DNA of 64,000 bases from an uncultured Rhodospirillaceae bacterium (GCA_902826565.1 CADEFF010000013.1:1-64000), one strand, 5' to 3'; shown: positions 10,051 through 19,293, counted from the stretch's first letter. A program made the numbers and translations. The notes: generated by a model from the letters alone, not told the origin.

Positions 10051-10390
10051 ACAGCGCGGGCCGGGCTCGAACGATCAAGTCGGCGCATCGATCCGAACCC
10101 TCAGCGCGGGCCAGTCCGCCGGCAGCCGCAGGATGGCCCGGGCCGCCGCGTGTTGCGTCGGCTCGGCCGGCGCAAGCAGGCGGACTTTAGTACTGCTGTG
10201 AGATCGGCAATCTCGGTTTCTACTGCACCGGATCGGTGAGTGGGACTCGAGAAAGAATACTCGGCACGCGCAACCCAAAAAGCGAATCTTGCCGTCGCCA
10301 GATCAGAATCCGCAGCGCCGCCTCGTCCTGTCCGATCGGTCAGCCAGGAAACGCCGTCATCGGGCCCGATGCTGGCGCAACGATGGCGAC
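10051..10390. other. Convergent intergenic gap, no gene supported
   Basis: About 340 bases between the stops of the WecG-type gene and the asparagine-synthetase-like gene. A minus-strand reading that ends near 10,075 (residues RAILRLPADWPALRVRID) looks mildly protein-like but has no ribosome site or known family. It may be the tail of a decayed gene. No T-rich terminator hairpin is evident. Confidence 0.3.
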
Positions 10391-12217
10391 TTACGCGCTG
10401 CCCATATGGATCCAGGTGGTCAGCGAGATCAGCGACCAGAGCCGCCAGCTATTGTCCGCGGTGCCGTCAAGGTGCTCCTTCACCAAACGCTGGACGACGG
10501 CGGGCTGAAAGAGGTCGGCTGGCAGATTCTGCGGAGAGAGCCGGTCGCGAACGAGATCGCGCAAGGGGCCGCGGAACCAGTGCCCGATCGGAATCTCCTG
10601 CGGGGACTTCGGCGCGTTGGCAACCTCCGGCGGCAGAAACGTCGAGGCGAAATCGCGCAGATGCTGCTTTGCGGATTCGGCGGCCGGGAGCAGATAGAAG
10701 AAATCACGCATGTCGCGATCGCAGTAAGGATGGCGGATGCGCAGGTTGTAGGAACGCTGCCAGATCGACGTCCAGAACAGCGACCCCTCGCTGTTGAGGA
10801 ACCGGTCGTCGAGCAGGCGCGCCTGATCGTAGGGATCCTCGTCCGCCAGCTCCTCGAGCGCCGCCTTGAACAGGCGTTCGCTGGCCTGCGCGCCGGCGCT
10901 GGCCCAGCGCGGCTCCATGTAGATTTCCTGGCGGAGCGTCTCTCCGAGGATGCTCGAATGCACGAACTGCGGCGGGATCCCGCTCCGCTCCGTCCGGAAA
11001 ATGGCCGTTGCGGCGCGATCGTATTTGGGCAGCACCGAGCGCGCGACGGGCCAGGCCGCGCGAGCGAGCGAGCGGGCCGCGCCGGGCAGGCTGCGGAAGC
11101 GGATGGCGGTGCGGTCGAGGCTCCGCAGGTTCCATTCCGGCTCGGTGCCGGTCAGGATCACATCGATGTCGGGACGCGCCATGCTGCGCAGCATGAAACT
11201 GTGCAGGCCCCAGGCGAGCGGCTCGCCATACTCTTTCAGAATCTTGGGCAGGCCCTCGGCGATATCCGTCGGCCCGTAACCGATCGTCTCGTGTTTGATG
11301 CCGAGATGCTCCGCGAGCTTGCGGGCCGGACCTTCCTCGTTGAAATGGCCCTCGTAGTCGGCGTAGCGGAAGGTAAAGGCTTGGGCCGGCGCTCCCACGA
11401 GCTTCACCAACGATCCCACCACGAGCATGGAGTCGATGCCGCCGGAGACGAGCACCGAAGTGGTGCTGGAGGGCTCGACGCGGCGGCGCAGCGATTGCGT
11501 CATAAGCGCGCGGATCCGCTCGTTGCGCTCCTCGCGGCCGATGCGCATCTTTGGCCGCGTCGCCTGCCGGTAATACCGCGCAATCGTCGTGGCGACGCCC
11601 GGCCGACAGGACAGCATATGGCCCGGCGGGATCTTCCGGACCCCTTCGATGAAGGTCCAGGGCGCCGGCGCATAGCCCTTGCTCAGATAGTAATCGACGG
11701 TGTTCCGATCGACGCGACGGTCGACGCCGGATGCGAGCAGCGTCTCCATCTCGGACGAGAAGGTCAGATTCCCGTCCTGCGTCGCATAGAAGGTCGTCAC
11801 CACGCCCGACGCGTCGCGATAGAGCCGCAGTTCTCGCTGCGCCGCGTCCCAGAAGATCATGGCGGCGGCGGCATCGACGCGCGCCATGCCGGCATCGCCC
11901 TTCTTCCTGTGCAGCTGGAACAGATGTTCCAGCTCCGCATCGGAGACCGCGCCGGGAGACTCCACGGAGACCCCGTCGCCGAAATCGTAGATCTCGCCAT
12001 CCAGCACGACGAAAGATCCGTCGGGCGCGCACCAGCATCGGATCTCGGGACGGCGCGCCTCGGCAACGACGATGCCGACGACCGGCTGGTCGGTCGGAAA
12101 GGCGATGATTTTGAAGGTCCCCGGCGGGAACGTCCTGAAGCGTTCCGAGGTCGCGCGCAAAAATTCAGCAACCGCCTCTGGGCGAGTGCTGACCACTCCC
12201 GCAATGCGAGAAAGCAT
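10391..12217 (-). CDS. Asparagine-synthetase-like protein without glutaminase cysteine
   Basis: Two-domain Asn-synthetase-fold protein of 608 residues. The N-terminal part keeps the Ntn-type fold pattern (LDGEIYDFGD, a degenerate form of FNGEIYN) but begins MLSRIAGV instead of MCGI, so the catalytic Cys2 is missing and it should not hydrolyse glutamine. The synthetase part has an intact PP-loop (SVLVSGGIDSMLVVGSLV). The later GDGGDELF loop is replaced by LTGTEPEWNL, so ATP/Mg handling may differ. The C-terminus keeps the PYCDRDMRDF equivalent of the usual PFLDRDLVEF. ATG 12217 is chosen for its agggag ribosome site. It may form an amide or ester with another nitrogen source, or be non-catalytic. 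Confidence 0.85.
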   Translation of the reverse strand: MLSRIAGVVSTRPEAVAEFLRATSERFRTFPPGTFKIIAFPTDQPVVGIVVAEARRPEIRCWCAPDGSFVVLDGEIYDFGDGVSVESPGAVSDAELEHLFQLHRKKGDAGMARVDAAAAMIFWDAAQRELRLYRDASGVVTTFYATQDGNLTFSSEMETLLASGVDRRVDRNTVDYYLSKGYAPAPWTFIEGVRKIPPGHMLSCRPGVATTIARYYRQATRPKMRIGREERNERIRALMTQSLRRRVEPSSTTSVLVSGGIDSMLVVGSLVKLVGAPAQAFTFRYADYEGHFNEEGPARKLAEHLGIKHETIGYGPTDIAEGLPKILKEYGEPLAWGLHSFMLRSMARPDIDVILTGTEPEWNLRSLDRTAIRFRSLPGAARSLARAAWPVARSVLPKYDRAATAIFRTERSGIPPQFVHSSILGETLRQEIYMEPRWASAGAQASERLFKAALEELADEDPYDQARLLDDRFLNSEGSLFWTSIWQRSYNLRIRHPYCDRDMRDFFYLLPAAESAKQHLRDFASTFLPPEVANAPKSPQEIPIGHWFRGPLRDLVRDRLSPQNLPADLFQPAVVQRLVKEHLDGTADNSWRLWSLISLTTWIHMGSA

Positions 12218-12557
12218 GAAGCCGACTCCCTGTCGGGCATGACCTTGGGCCACTGCCGCCGCGCCGGAACGATGCCGCACGTTTCCGGCAAGCGCCCGGA
12301 GGGGTTTCCACAACCTCCGGTTTCCTAATTCTCTACGCCAGTCGAACTAGAAAAGGGCCCTGATCGAGACTATACCGTTGTGGCATCCAGCGTTCAATAA
12401 ATGTCGAGACGAGAGGAATCATTCCGGCGCGATTAAGACGCGTGCGCGAGCGCCGATTTCCATTCCTGACGACCGAGTTAGCTTCCAGACGCGAATCCGG
12501 TCGCCCCCCTCCGCGGATTTCATCGTCTTCAAGGAACGCGCAGGTCCGTTCCGCGGG
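12218..12557. other. Intergenic region upstream of asparagine-synthetase-like gene
   Basis: About 340 bases between two minus-strand genes. It includes a moderately AT-rich stretch around 12,345-12,420 (gaactagaaaag, ttcaataaatg) that could hold a promoter for the 10,391-12,217 gene. No coding sequence or clear terminator is seen. Confidence 0.3.
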
Positions 12558-13637
12558 TCAAACCACGCCGTAAGACTTGTAAAAGCGCAGAACTCGAGGA
12601 TCGGCCAGCAGCGGCTGATGCGCCTGGTTCGGCCACAGGCCGGGAAAGTGATTGCCCTCAATCAGCTTGGAACCGTTCTCGGTAACCACGATGTCCCAGC
12701 CGATGTATCGCAAATAGGGAATCCGGCGACAGACCTCCTCCATCTCGGAGAGCAGTTTCTGCCAGCGCGGGATCACCATCCCTTCGATCCGCGCGCCCGT
12801 GTCGGGATGGTTGGCATACCAGATCGCTTGGCCGGTGTGGCGCGGGAAGCTGACAGCCTTGCTGACTTGTCCGGTCGCAAGATCGATGCCGGCGGCGATC
12901 CCGCCCTTGAGGCCATTATCGACCGGGATCGAGGCGCGCGTGCCGATGCGAAGGACGGCCGACGCCACGAATGGGCCGTCCGCGTCCCACATGGTGAGCA
13001 GCCTGATGGTGTTCGTGGTGTGCGGAAAGAAATGCGCGAGCTCCGGCGCTTGCGTCACGAAATCGGTAAGGAGGTTGTTTTCGAGCGCCCCGAGCCAGGC
13101 GGCGAGCTCTGCGGCGGATACGACTTCTTGATTGAGCGCGTAGGCGTTGCCGCGCCGCTCGATGAACACGATACCCGCGCCGCCGCCGCCGACAACGGGC
13201 TTGAACACGAGGCGTTCCCGGTCTTTCAGAAGGTCTGAGATGTATCCGACCAGGTCTTGGGAGGCGCCGCAGTTGCCATAAAGGAGCTTGCCCCGGTCCA
13301 CCACGCCATGTGTCGGAATATGCAGCGCAGGGAAGAGCTGGGTCATCAGGTCGAAGAGCAGCTTGTCCTTCACCAGCACGCGATAGACGCCGTTGATGTC
13401 GGGCGTCTTCACCGAGGCCTGATAGTCGGACACAAACAGATGCCGGTTCTCGGCGTTCAGCTTGTACAAGAGCACCGACTGGCTGAGATAGCCGTGACGC
13501 AGCTCGCGCAGTCTTTGCCAGAGCGGAACGGTCGCGCGCGATTTCAATTCCTCGGTAAAAAGTCGAAACAGACGGTCGCTCCGGCGCATGGGCAGTTCGA
13601 GCGCCATCGCGACACTCATCATGGCTTTACGAAGCAT
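12558..13637 (-). CDS. Sugar-transfer-associated ATP-grasp protein
   Basis: 359-residue protein of the ATP-grasp fold, most like the group found in polysaccharide clusters and named for that association. Visible elements are the glycine-rich ATP loop in LVFKPVVGGGGAGIVFIE, a middle region with FVTQAPELAHFFPHTTNTIR, and the Mg-binding end GWDIVVTENGSKLIEGNHFPG with the E-x-N pair. ATP-grasp enzymes join a carboxylate to an amine or thiol, so it may attach an amino acid to a sugar or uronic acid. No specific substrate can be read from the sequence. ATG 13637 (MLRKAMM) is preferred over an upstream start that adds 22 unconvincing residues. Confidence 0.82.
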   Translation of the reverse strand: MLRKAMMSVAMALELPMRRSDRLFRLFTEELKSRATVPLWQRLRELRHGYLSQSVLLYKLNAENRHLFVSDYQASVKTPDINGVYRVLVKDKLLFDLMTQLFPALHIPTHGVVDRGKLLYGNCGASQDLVGYISDLLKDRERLVFKPVVGGGGAGIVFIERRGNAYALNQEVVSAAELAAWLGALENNLLTDFVTQAPELAHFFPHTTNTIRLLTMWDADGPFVASAVLRIGTRASIPVDNGLKGGIAAGIDLATGQVSKAVSFPRHTGQAIWYANHPDTGARIEGMVIPRWQKLLSEMEEVCRRIPYLRYIGWDIVVTENGSKLIEGNHFPGLWPNQAHQPLLADPRVLRFYKSYGVV

Positions 13638-14230
13638 CTTTGGGCCCCCGGCGGATTCGCCACTGTCAGCCGCGACGGCGACGCGGCATTCCGCCTGCGC
13701 CACCGTCGCGGCTGTCGAGCTGAATTCGTTATCCTTGGACTACCGCCCTCCCGCACAGGATGGCTGAGACGAAGTATATATCGTTCGGCCGGCGGGTATA
13801 TGACGCTATTTTACTCGGCGCGCCCGCAGCCCATTAACCTTATTGTTCCGTGATCCGTGTACAGACCTCTTTGATCTCGACATTCAGTGGGGTTGTTCCT
13901 GGCGTGAGGCTGGCCTCGCGCGCCTGCTCGACGCCCCCGCAAAACCCCCGGCCTCGCTTCGTCCGAAGCCGTACTGCGGCCAGTTTGCAACCGACCAAGG
14001 CGATCGGCGTCGAGCGCCGGCGGACGCATCCGACGAGATTGTTTCGCCGGTCGCCCTCCTGTAAGACTCCCGGCAGCGCGGCTTTACTGCCGGTCGCCGT
14101 CATGGAATCAATTGCGCATCGACCCTTAGTCAGCCGGCGTTCCGGGCTTGCTCCGCTGTCGGGCTGAGGCGGCGCAGGCGCATCACCCCGGTTTCGGACA
14201 AGCGTTCATGTCGAGGGATCACTGACTCCC
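13638..14230. other. Divergent intergenic region, about 590 bases
   Basis: It separates the ATP-grasp gene (minus) from galE (plus). AT-rich segments around 13,770-13,850 (gtatatatcg, gggtatatgacgctattttac, cattaaccttattg) probably hold promoters. A minus-strand reading from 14,103 to 13,840 (87 codons, ending in CTRITEQ) has no ribosome site and no known family, so it is not called. A gagggatc purine tract just before 14,231 serves galE. Confidence 0.35.
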
Positions 14231-15220
14231 ATGCCCGACGCGATACTGGTGACCGGAGGGGCCGGCTATATCGGCAGCCAGGTAAGCAAGCACCTCGCCC
14301 AGCGCGGCTTCGCGCCGGTCGCCTACGACAATCTGTCCCGCGGCAACGATTGGGCCGTGAAATGGGGGCCGCTCGAGCGCGGCGACATCACCGATCCGGT
14401 GCGGCTCGAGGCAGTCATGCGGAAGCACCGGCCGGTGGCGATCATGCATTTCGCCGCCTATTGCTATGTCGGCGAGTCCGTGGCGGACCCGCTGCTCTAC
14501 TATCGGAACAACGTGCTCGGTACGCTTACGCTGCTTGAAGCCGCCCGGCGGTGCGGCATCGGGAAGTTCGTTCTGTCCAGCACCTGCGCCACCTATGGCG
14601 ACCCGCGGGCTCCGACCATCGCCGAGGACCACCCCCAGAATCCGACCAGTCCCTATGGTGCCAGCAAGCTCATGGTCGAGCGCATGGTGCGCGACGCGGC
14701 GGCCGCCTACGATCTCGCCTGGGCATCCCTGCGATACTTCAATGCGGCTGGCGCTGATCCCGACGGAGAGGCGGGCGAGGCGCACGAGCCCGAGACGCGG
14801 CTTGTCCCGCTTGCCATCCGGGCCGCGCTCGGCGGGGCGCCGCTGACGGTCTTCGGCACCGACTATCCGACGCCGGACGGAACTGCGATCCGCGACTACA
14901 TCCATGTCGCCGATCTCGCGGGCGCCCATGTGCTGGCGCTGCAGCATCTGCTGTCGGGAGGCGAGAGCCTCGCCGCCAATCTGGGAACCGGCGAGGGCCA
15001 TTCGGTGTTGGAGGTGGTCACTGCAGTGGAACGTGTCGGCGGGCGCAAGGTCCCGATCAGATACGGTCCGCGGCGCCCAGGGGATCCTTCCAGCATGATT
15101 GCGGATGCCAGGACGGCCGGACGGACGTTGGGCTGGAAGCCGGACTTTCCCGATATCCAGACCATCGTCGAAACGGCCTGGCGTTGGCATTCCTCGCGCG
15201 CGCACCCGGCAGCAGGATGA
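14231..15220 (+). CDS. galE: UDP-glucose 4-epimerase
   Basis: Interconverts UDP-glucose and UDP-galactose (or the N-acetyl forms), supplying galactose-type donors. The 329-residue protein has the N-terminal NAD motif TGGAGYIGS (residues 8-16), the HFAAYCYVGESV motif typical of GalE, the catalytic Ser/Thr in SSTCATYGDP, and the YxxxK pair in SPYGASKLM. The C-terminal substrate domain includes TPDGTAIRDYIHVADLA and LGTGEGHSVLEV. The stop codon overlaps the flippase start as ATGA, so the two genes are co-transcribed and probably coupled. Confidence 0.95.
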   Translation: MPDAILVTGGAGYIGSQVSKHLAQRGFAPVAYDNLSRGNDWAVKWGPLERGDITDPVRLEAVMRKHRPVAIMHFAAYCYVGESVADPLLYYRNNVLGTLTLLEAARRCGIGKFVLSSTCATYGDPRAPTIAEDHPQNPTSPYGASKLMVERMVRDAAAAYDLAWASLRYFNAAGADPDGEAGEAHEPETRLVPLAIRAALGGAPLTVFGTDYPTPDGTAIRDYIHVADLAGAHVLALQHLLSGGESLAANLGTGEGHSVLEVVTAVERVGGRKVPIRYGPRRPGDPSSMIADARTAGRTLGWKPDFPDIQTIVETAWRWHSSRAHPAAG

Positions 15221-16527
15221 CGGAAATTTCGATCCGGAATCGAGCGACAGCACTGATCCATAACGGCAAATGGGGCCGCTGGATCAATCGCGGCGTCTGG
15301 ACGGTGACCGACCGCGGCCTGTTCGCCCTCGCCAATTTCGGGCTCAACGTGGTGCTGGCGCGATGGATGAGCCTTGAGGCGTACGGCACTTTCGCCCTGG
15401 CGTTCTCCGTCTTCATTATCATCGGCTCGATCCAGACCGCGCTGGTGAGCCAGCCTGTACTGATCCTTGGGCCGGGGCGCTACAGCGGCCGCTACGAGAC
15501 CTACCTCGGGGTCGTAGTCAAATGGCAGTTCGTGGTCTGCTGGATCGCGTCGCTGGGCATCGCGGTAACGGGCGCCGGATTTATCGAATGGGGAAAGCGC
15601 GACACCGGGATCGTCCTGCTCGCGCTCGCGGTCGCCGGACCCTTCATCCTGCTGATGTGGCTGATGCGGAAGACGGGATACGCCAAGCTACAGGCGAAGG
15701 GTGCCGCAATCTCGGGCGCCGTCTACATGGTCCTGATCCTCGCCGGCACCTATCTGCTCAATCTGCTCGACGTCCTGACACCGGCGACCGCCCTGCTCAT
15801 GATGGCCGCGGCCAGCCTGCCCGTGGCGATCAGGCTTGGCATCCGCCAGGGCGTGAAGCTTTTCGAAGAACGGCTGAGCGGGCCGTTCGGGCGCGAGGTC
15901 GCCCGCGAGCACTGGCGCTATGCGCGATGGACGATCCCGGCCAAGATCCTCGCCGACATAGTCACGAACGCCTTCGTCTTCGCCCTTCCGATCTGGGTGA
16001 GTCTGGAGGCGACGGGCGCGTTCCGAGCTCTTATCAACCTCGTCCTGCCGATGTCGTTCATGGCATCGTCGCTGAGCGTAATTCTCGTTCCCATCATGGT
16101 CCGCGCGCGCGTCAACAACACCATGCCTGAGAAGCTTTTGGTTTCGCTCGCATTCTTCATGCTGACGGCTATCGGCTATTCGGCGGCGTTGATCCTGTTC
16201 GACGACGAGATCGTGCGGCTGCTCTACTCCGACAAATACGCCGCCTATAGCAACCTGGTCTGGCTCATCGCCCTGCTTCCGATCGTGCAGGCGCCCTCCA
16301 ACGCGCTCAGCGCAGGCCTTTTCGCGATGGAGAAGCCTCGCGACGTGTTCTGGATAACCCTCGCCGGCGCCAGCGTGGCCATGACCATCGGCCTCGGCGC
16401 GACCTACGCCTTCGGGTTGGCGGGCGCAATCGCCGGAAACGTGCTGTCCTATCTGACCATGACGGTGCTGCTGGCGCTGTTCCTGCGGTCAGTCCTTCGC
16501 AAGGAGAGGCAACATCCTCCTTCCTAG
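15217..16527 (+). CDS. Polysaccharide flippase (Wzx/MATE-like)
   Basis: Integral inner-membrane protein of 436 residues with about 12 hydrophobic segments. It probably flips the lipid-linked repeat unit to the periplasm. The N-terminus has the family feel of GVWTVTDRGLFALANFGLNV followed by LARWMSLEAYGTFALAF. Further spans include PFILLMWLMRK, AVYMVLILAGTYLLNLL and VLSYLTMTVLLALFL. ATG 15217 overlaps the galE stop by 4 bp, which fixes the start better than an upstream ATG at 15184. The gene sits next to several glycosyltransferases. It is the only clear Wzx candidate in the window. Confidence 0.88.
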   Translation: MTEISIRNRATALIHNGKWGRWINRGVWTVTDRGLFALANFGLNVVLARWMSLEAYGTFALAFSVFIIIGSIQTALVSQPVLILGPGRYSGRYETYLGVVVKWQFVVCWIASLGIAVTGAGFIEWGKRDTGIVLLALAVAGPFILLMWLMRKTGYAKLQAKGAAISGAVYMVLILAGTYLLNLLDVLTPATALLMMAAASLPVAIRLGIRQGVKLFEERLSGPFGREVAREHWRYARWTIPAKILADIVTNAFVFALPIWVSLEATGAFRALINLVLPMSFMASSLSVILVPIMVRARVNNTMPEKLLVSLAFFMLTAIGYSAALILFDDEIVRLLYSDKYAAYSNLVWLIALLPIVQAPSNALSAGLFAMEKPRDVFWITLAGASVAMTIGLGATYAFGLAGAIAGNVLSYLTMTVLLALFLRSVLRKERQHPPS

Positions 16528-16587
16528 CCTCGCGCGCCTGCAGACGCCGTCCGGAGCGGTCGTCCATCGGCGCTCCCGCAGGTCGGA

Positions 16588-17715
16588 ATGCGTGTAGCGC
16601 ACGTCGGCAACTACAAGCCCGATAGCCCGAACGGCGTCGACAAGACGATCGTCGGGCTCGTTCGCCATCTTGGCGCGCAGAAGGTCGAGGTCGAGGTCTG
16701 GCATCCGAGCCGACATGTCGATCGCACGGTCGAGCGCTGCGAGGACGGCATCCGGATCGTCGATCTGCCGGTCAGCCGGACACTGAAAGGAATCTGCCGT
16801 TTCGGAGAGGGCGTCGCCGGCTTCCTCAAGAGCCGCGTCGGCCCCGTCGATCTGCTGCATTTCCATTCCGTGTTCCAGCAGGAGAACCTGAAGCTCGCGC
16901 ACCTTGGCATTCCCTATGTCGTGACGCCGAATGGCGGTTACGATAGGCTGGTCCTCGCCGGCCGCAATCGCGTTGCGAAGTCGATCTGGATGGCGCTGTG
17001 GGAACGTCCCTACCTCAAGCGTGCCCGGCTGATCCAGGCGGTCAGCGCGCCCGAGCTCGCAACCATCGAAAGTCTCAGCCTGCCCACGCCGGTGCGCTTC
17101 ATTCCGAACGGCATCGACGAGACGGTCTTCCATCGCCCCGTGGAGCCGCCTTCGCGGCTTAATTACTTCCTGTTCCTCGGCCGGCTCGCCATCGACCAGA
17201 AGGGCCTCGACCTTCTCCTTGAAGGCTACGCGAAGGCCTTCGCCCGATTGCCGACAATGCCGCGTCTCGTGTTGGCAGGCCCCGATTTCCGTGGCGGCCG
17301 TGAGCAACTCGCCGCCTTCGCCCGCAAGCTCGGAATCGCGGCGCAGGTCGCCTTCCCCGGCGCGGTCCAGGGAGAGGCGAAGTGGGGGCTGCTCGCCGGC
17401 GCACGGCTGTTCGTCCATACCTCGCGCTGGGAAGGGATGCCTTTCGCGCTTCTCGAGGCGCTCGCGCTCGGGCGGCCGGTGCTGGTCACGCCCGCTACCA
17501 ACCTTGCCGCAGATGTCGGCGAGGCGGCGGCCGGAGTCGTGGTGGCGTCCGAGGTCGACGCGATAGCCGACGGGCTGTTGGAGGCGGCTGCCCTGTCCGA
17601 CGAGCGCCTCGATCGCATGGGCGGGAATGCCCGGTCGATGGCGCAAGCCAAGTTTGCTTGGCAGAATATCGCGCGCGCGCTGAGCCGGGACTACCGGTCC
17701 ATCGCGTTGCGCTGA
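16588..17715 (+). CDS. Glycosyltransferase family 4
   Basis: GT-B transferase of 375 residues. The N-terminal acceptor domain begins with MRVAHVGNYKPDSPNGVDKT. The C-terminal nucleotide-sugar domain has FLFLGRLAIDQKGLDLLLEGY, then the GT4 motif region SRWEGMPFALLEALALGRPV with the E-x7-E pattern. No membrane span is seen, so it is a cytoplasmic or peripheral enzyme working on the lipid-linked intermediate. It follows the flippase by 60 bp on the same strand. Donor and linkage cannot be told from sequence. Confidence 0.93.
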   Translation: MRVAHVGNYKPDSPNGVDKTIVGLVRHLGAQKVEVEVWHPSRHVDRTVERCEDGIRIVDLPVSRTLKGICRFGEGVAGFLKSRVGPVDLLHFHSVFQQENLKLAHLGIPYVVTPNGGYDRLVLAGRNRVAKSIWMALWERPYLKRARLIQAVSAPELATIESLSLPTPVRFIPNGIDETVFHRPVEPPSRLNYFLFLGRLAIDQKGLDLLLEGYAKAFARLPTMPRLVLAGPDFRGGREQLAAFARKLGIAAQVAFPGAVQGEAKWGLLAGARLFVHTSRWEGMPFALLEALALGRPVLVTPATNLAADVGEAAAGVVVASEVDAIADGLLEAAALSDERLDRMGGNARSMAQAKFAWQNIARALSRDYRSIALR

Positions 17716-17758
17716 CGCCTGACCGATGCCGCCATGGCTTTGGAGTGCCGCTGAGCCG

Positions 17759-18694
17759 ATGCCGAACGCCCTGAGAAAGCAGTTTTACGAGTTTTTCGCT
17801 CGAAAGGCGAAGGAGGCCGGCATCGCCTGGGCCGTGCTGAGCGGGATCGAGGGCTATCCGGCCGATATCGGCCGGGATCTCGACGTCGCCTGCCGGGATT
17901 CGCAGGAAGCCCAGCGGTTACGCGACCTCTTCGTGGTCTGCCTGCGGCAGCGGGGGTTCCGCTGGATCGTCTATCCGAGTCCGATCTGGGGACGGCGCAT
18001 CCTTGGGATCACGGAGGACTACGCCGCCGTTGAGCTGCATATCGTGTCGCCGGTGCGGATCGGCAGCATCAGCCTCGTCCCCGCCTGGGACAGGCTCGAC
18101 ATGATTGAAGGCCTGTTCCCGGTCGATCCTCTGCTGCGCTACTTCAAGCGTTGCCTCATGCCGGCGCTTACCCGCAACGAGGCATGGCGCCGCAAATGCG
18201 CGGAAACCGCCGTGCCGGCGCGTATGCCTTGGTGGATTCAGCCGACCGCGCGCCGAATCGCGCGAGGGGAGGAGCTGGCGCGCGCGGACAGCCTCAAGCT
18301 CTCCGCCCTCTATTTCGTCGCCCATCCGGCGGCAGCCATCGCCAACCTGGTGCGCTGGCGGTTCCGTCGGGGGGTGCGGCGCAGCTATCCGGCGGCGCCG
18401 GTCTATCAGCTCGCGGACGCCACGAGCAGCGAGTATTTCCTCGCGCTCGCCCGGACATCGCTCGCGCAGATCTTTACCGGCTTCATCTGCGTCGACGACG
18501 TGGGATCGAGGCGGATTAATGCGCTGCAGGCGATCCAGAACCTCACCTTCCTGACCCGGTCGCGGCCAGACGTCCGCGACGTCCGGGTCATACCGGGAAC
18601 GGTTTCGGGGGATCGTGAACTCCTCACAACCATCGTCGAGGCGTTCGTGGCATTCAACGAGCGCTGGAAGCCGAAGGAGCCGGACACACATTGA
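17759..18694 (+). CDS. Nucleotidyltransferase-like protein, unknown function
   Basis: 311-residue protein with an N-terminal segment resembling minimal nucleotidyltransferases: AWAVLSGIEGYPADIGRDLDVAC, where G-(x)-D-x-D would be the metal site (about residues 35-39). The rest is helical and basic and is not recognised. Its stop overlaps the start of the thymidylate-kinase-like gene (TTGA), so the pair is coupled. In some polysaccharide loci such domains occur fused to a kinase domain, so this looks like a split version. The start is uncertain: ATG 17726 is in frame upstream, and neither has a strong ribosome site. Confidence 0.7.
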   Translation: MPNALRKQFYEFFARKAKEAGIAWAVLSGIEGYPADIGRDLDVACRDSQEAQRLRDLFVVCLRQRGFRWIVYPSPIWGRRILGITEDYAAVELHIVSPVRIGSISLVPAWDRLDMIEGLFPVDPLLRYFKRCLMPALTRNEAWRRKCAETAVPARMPWWIQPTARRIARGEELARADSLKLSALYFVAHPAAAIANLVRWRFRRGVRRSYPAAPVYQLADATSSEYFLALARTSLAQIFTGFICVDDVGSRRINALQAIQNLTFLTRSRPDVRDVRVIPGTVSGDRELLTTIVEAFVAFNERWKPKEPDTH

Positions 18695-19287
18695 TCGTTG
18701 TAATTCTCGGGGTGGACGGGTGCGGCAAAAGCAGCGTGGTGGAGATGCTGGAGCGCCGCTTCGCAAGGGTCTTTCGCGAGGTCCGGGTTCTGCTTTTGCG
18801 CCCCATGCTCGGCCGCGGCGGGGCACGGGAGGGCGCACCGGTCACCGATCCGCACCGGCTGCCCCCGCGCGGCCTGCTCGGCTCGATCGCGAAGCTGTTC
18901 TACCTGCTGGTGGACTACAGCACGATTTATCCCTGGAAATGGCGTCAGCGCGGTGCCCCCAAGGATCGCGGGATCATCATCTTCGACCGGTATTATCACG
19001 ATCTACTCGTCGACCCGCGGCGCTACCGCTACGGCGCTCCGCTCTGGCTTGCCCGCTGGATCGGCAATCTCGTGCCGAGCCCGGATCTCTGGATCTTGCT
19101 CGACGCGCCGCCGGACGTGATCCTCGCCCGCAAGCAGGAAGTCTCGAGGGACGAGCTGGCTCGCCAGCGGAAGGCCTATTTCGCCTTTGCCGGCGATCGC
19201 GACAACGCCTTCACGATAGACGCGACGAAGCCGCTCGAGGACGTGACGCAGGGCGTCGAAAACCTCATCCTCGACCGCCTGCGCTAA
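18691..19287 (+). CDS. Thymidylate-kinase-like P-loop kinase
   Basis: 198-residue P-loop protein of the thymidylate/nucleoside-monophosphate kinase superfamily. Walker A is GVDGCGKSS (residues 7-15). The DRY-like motif FDRYYHDLLVDPRRYRYG and a LID-like ARQRKAYFAF segment follow. The start is TTG overlapping the TGA of the preceding gene. A housekeeping Tmk is unlikely, because the gene is embedded in a glycan locus and the sequence diverges from Tmk in the substrate region (LLLRPMLGRGGAREG). It may phosphorylate a sugar or lipid carrier intermediate together with the nucleotidyltransferase-like partner. Confidence 0.78.
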   Translation: MIVVILGVDGCGKSSVVEMLERRFARVFREVRVLLLRPMLGRGGAREGAPVTDPHRLPPRGLLGSIAKLFYLLVDYSTIYPWKWRQRGAPKDRGIIIFDRYYHDLLVDPRRYRYGAPLWLARWIGNLVPSPDLWILLDAPPDVILARKQEVSRDELARQRKAYFAFAGDRDNAFTIDATKPLEDVTQGVENLILDRLR

Positions 19288-19293
19288 CGCAGC

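Noticed and set aside
10075-10278. Minus-strand reading with a protein-like C-terminus
   Set aside because: Short, without start signals or a known domain. It could be a remnant, but I cannot support it.
13840-14103. 87-codon minus-strand reading in the galE upstream region
   Set aside because: No ribosome site, no family resemblance, and it lies in a promoter-like region.
19288-19293. Shared terminator between the kinase-like gene and the hydrolase gene
   Set aside because: Only about 6 bases separate the stops and no hairpin with a T run is present.
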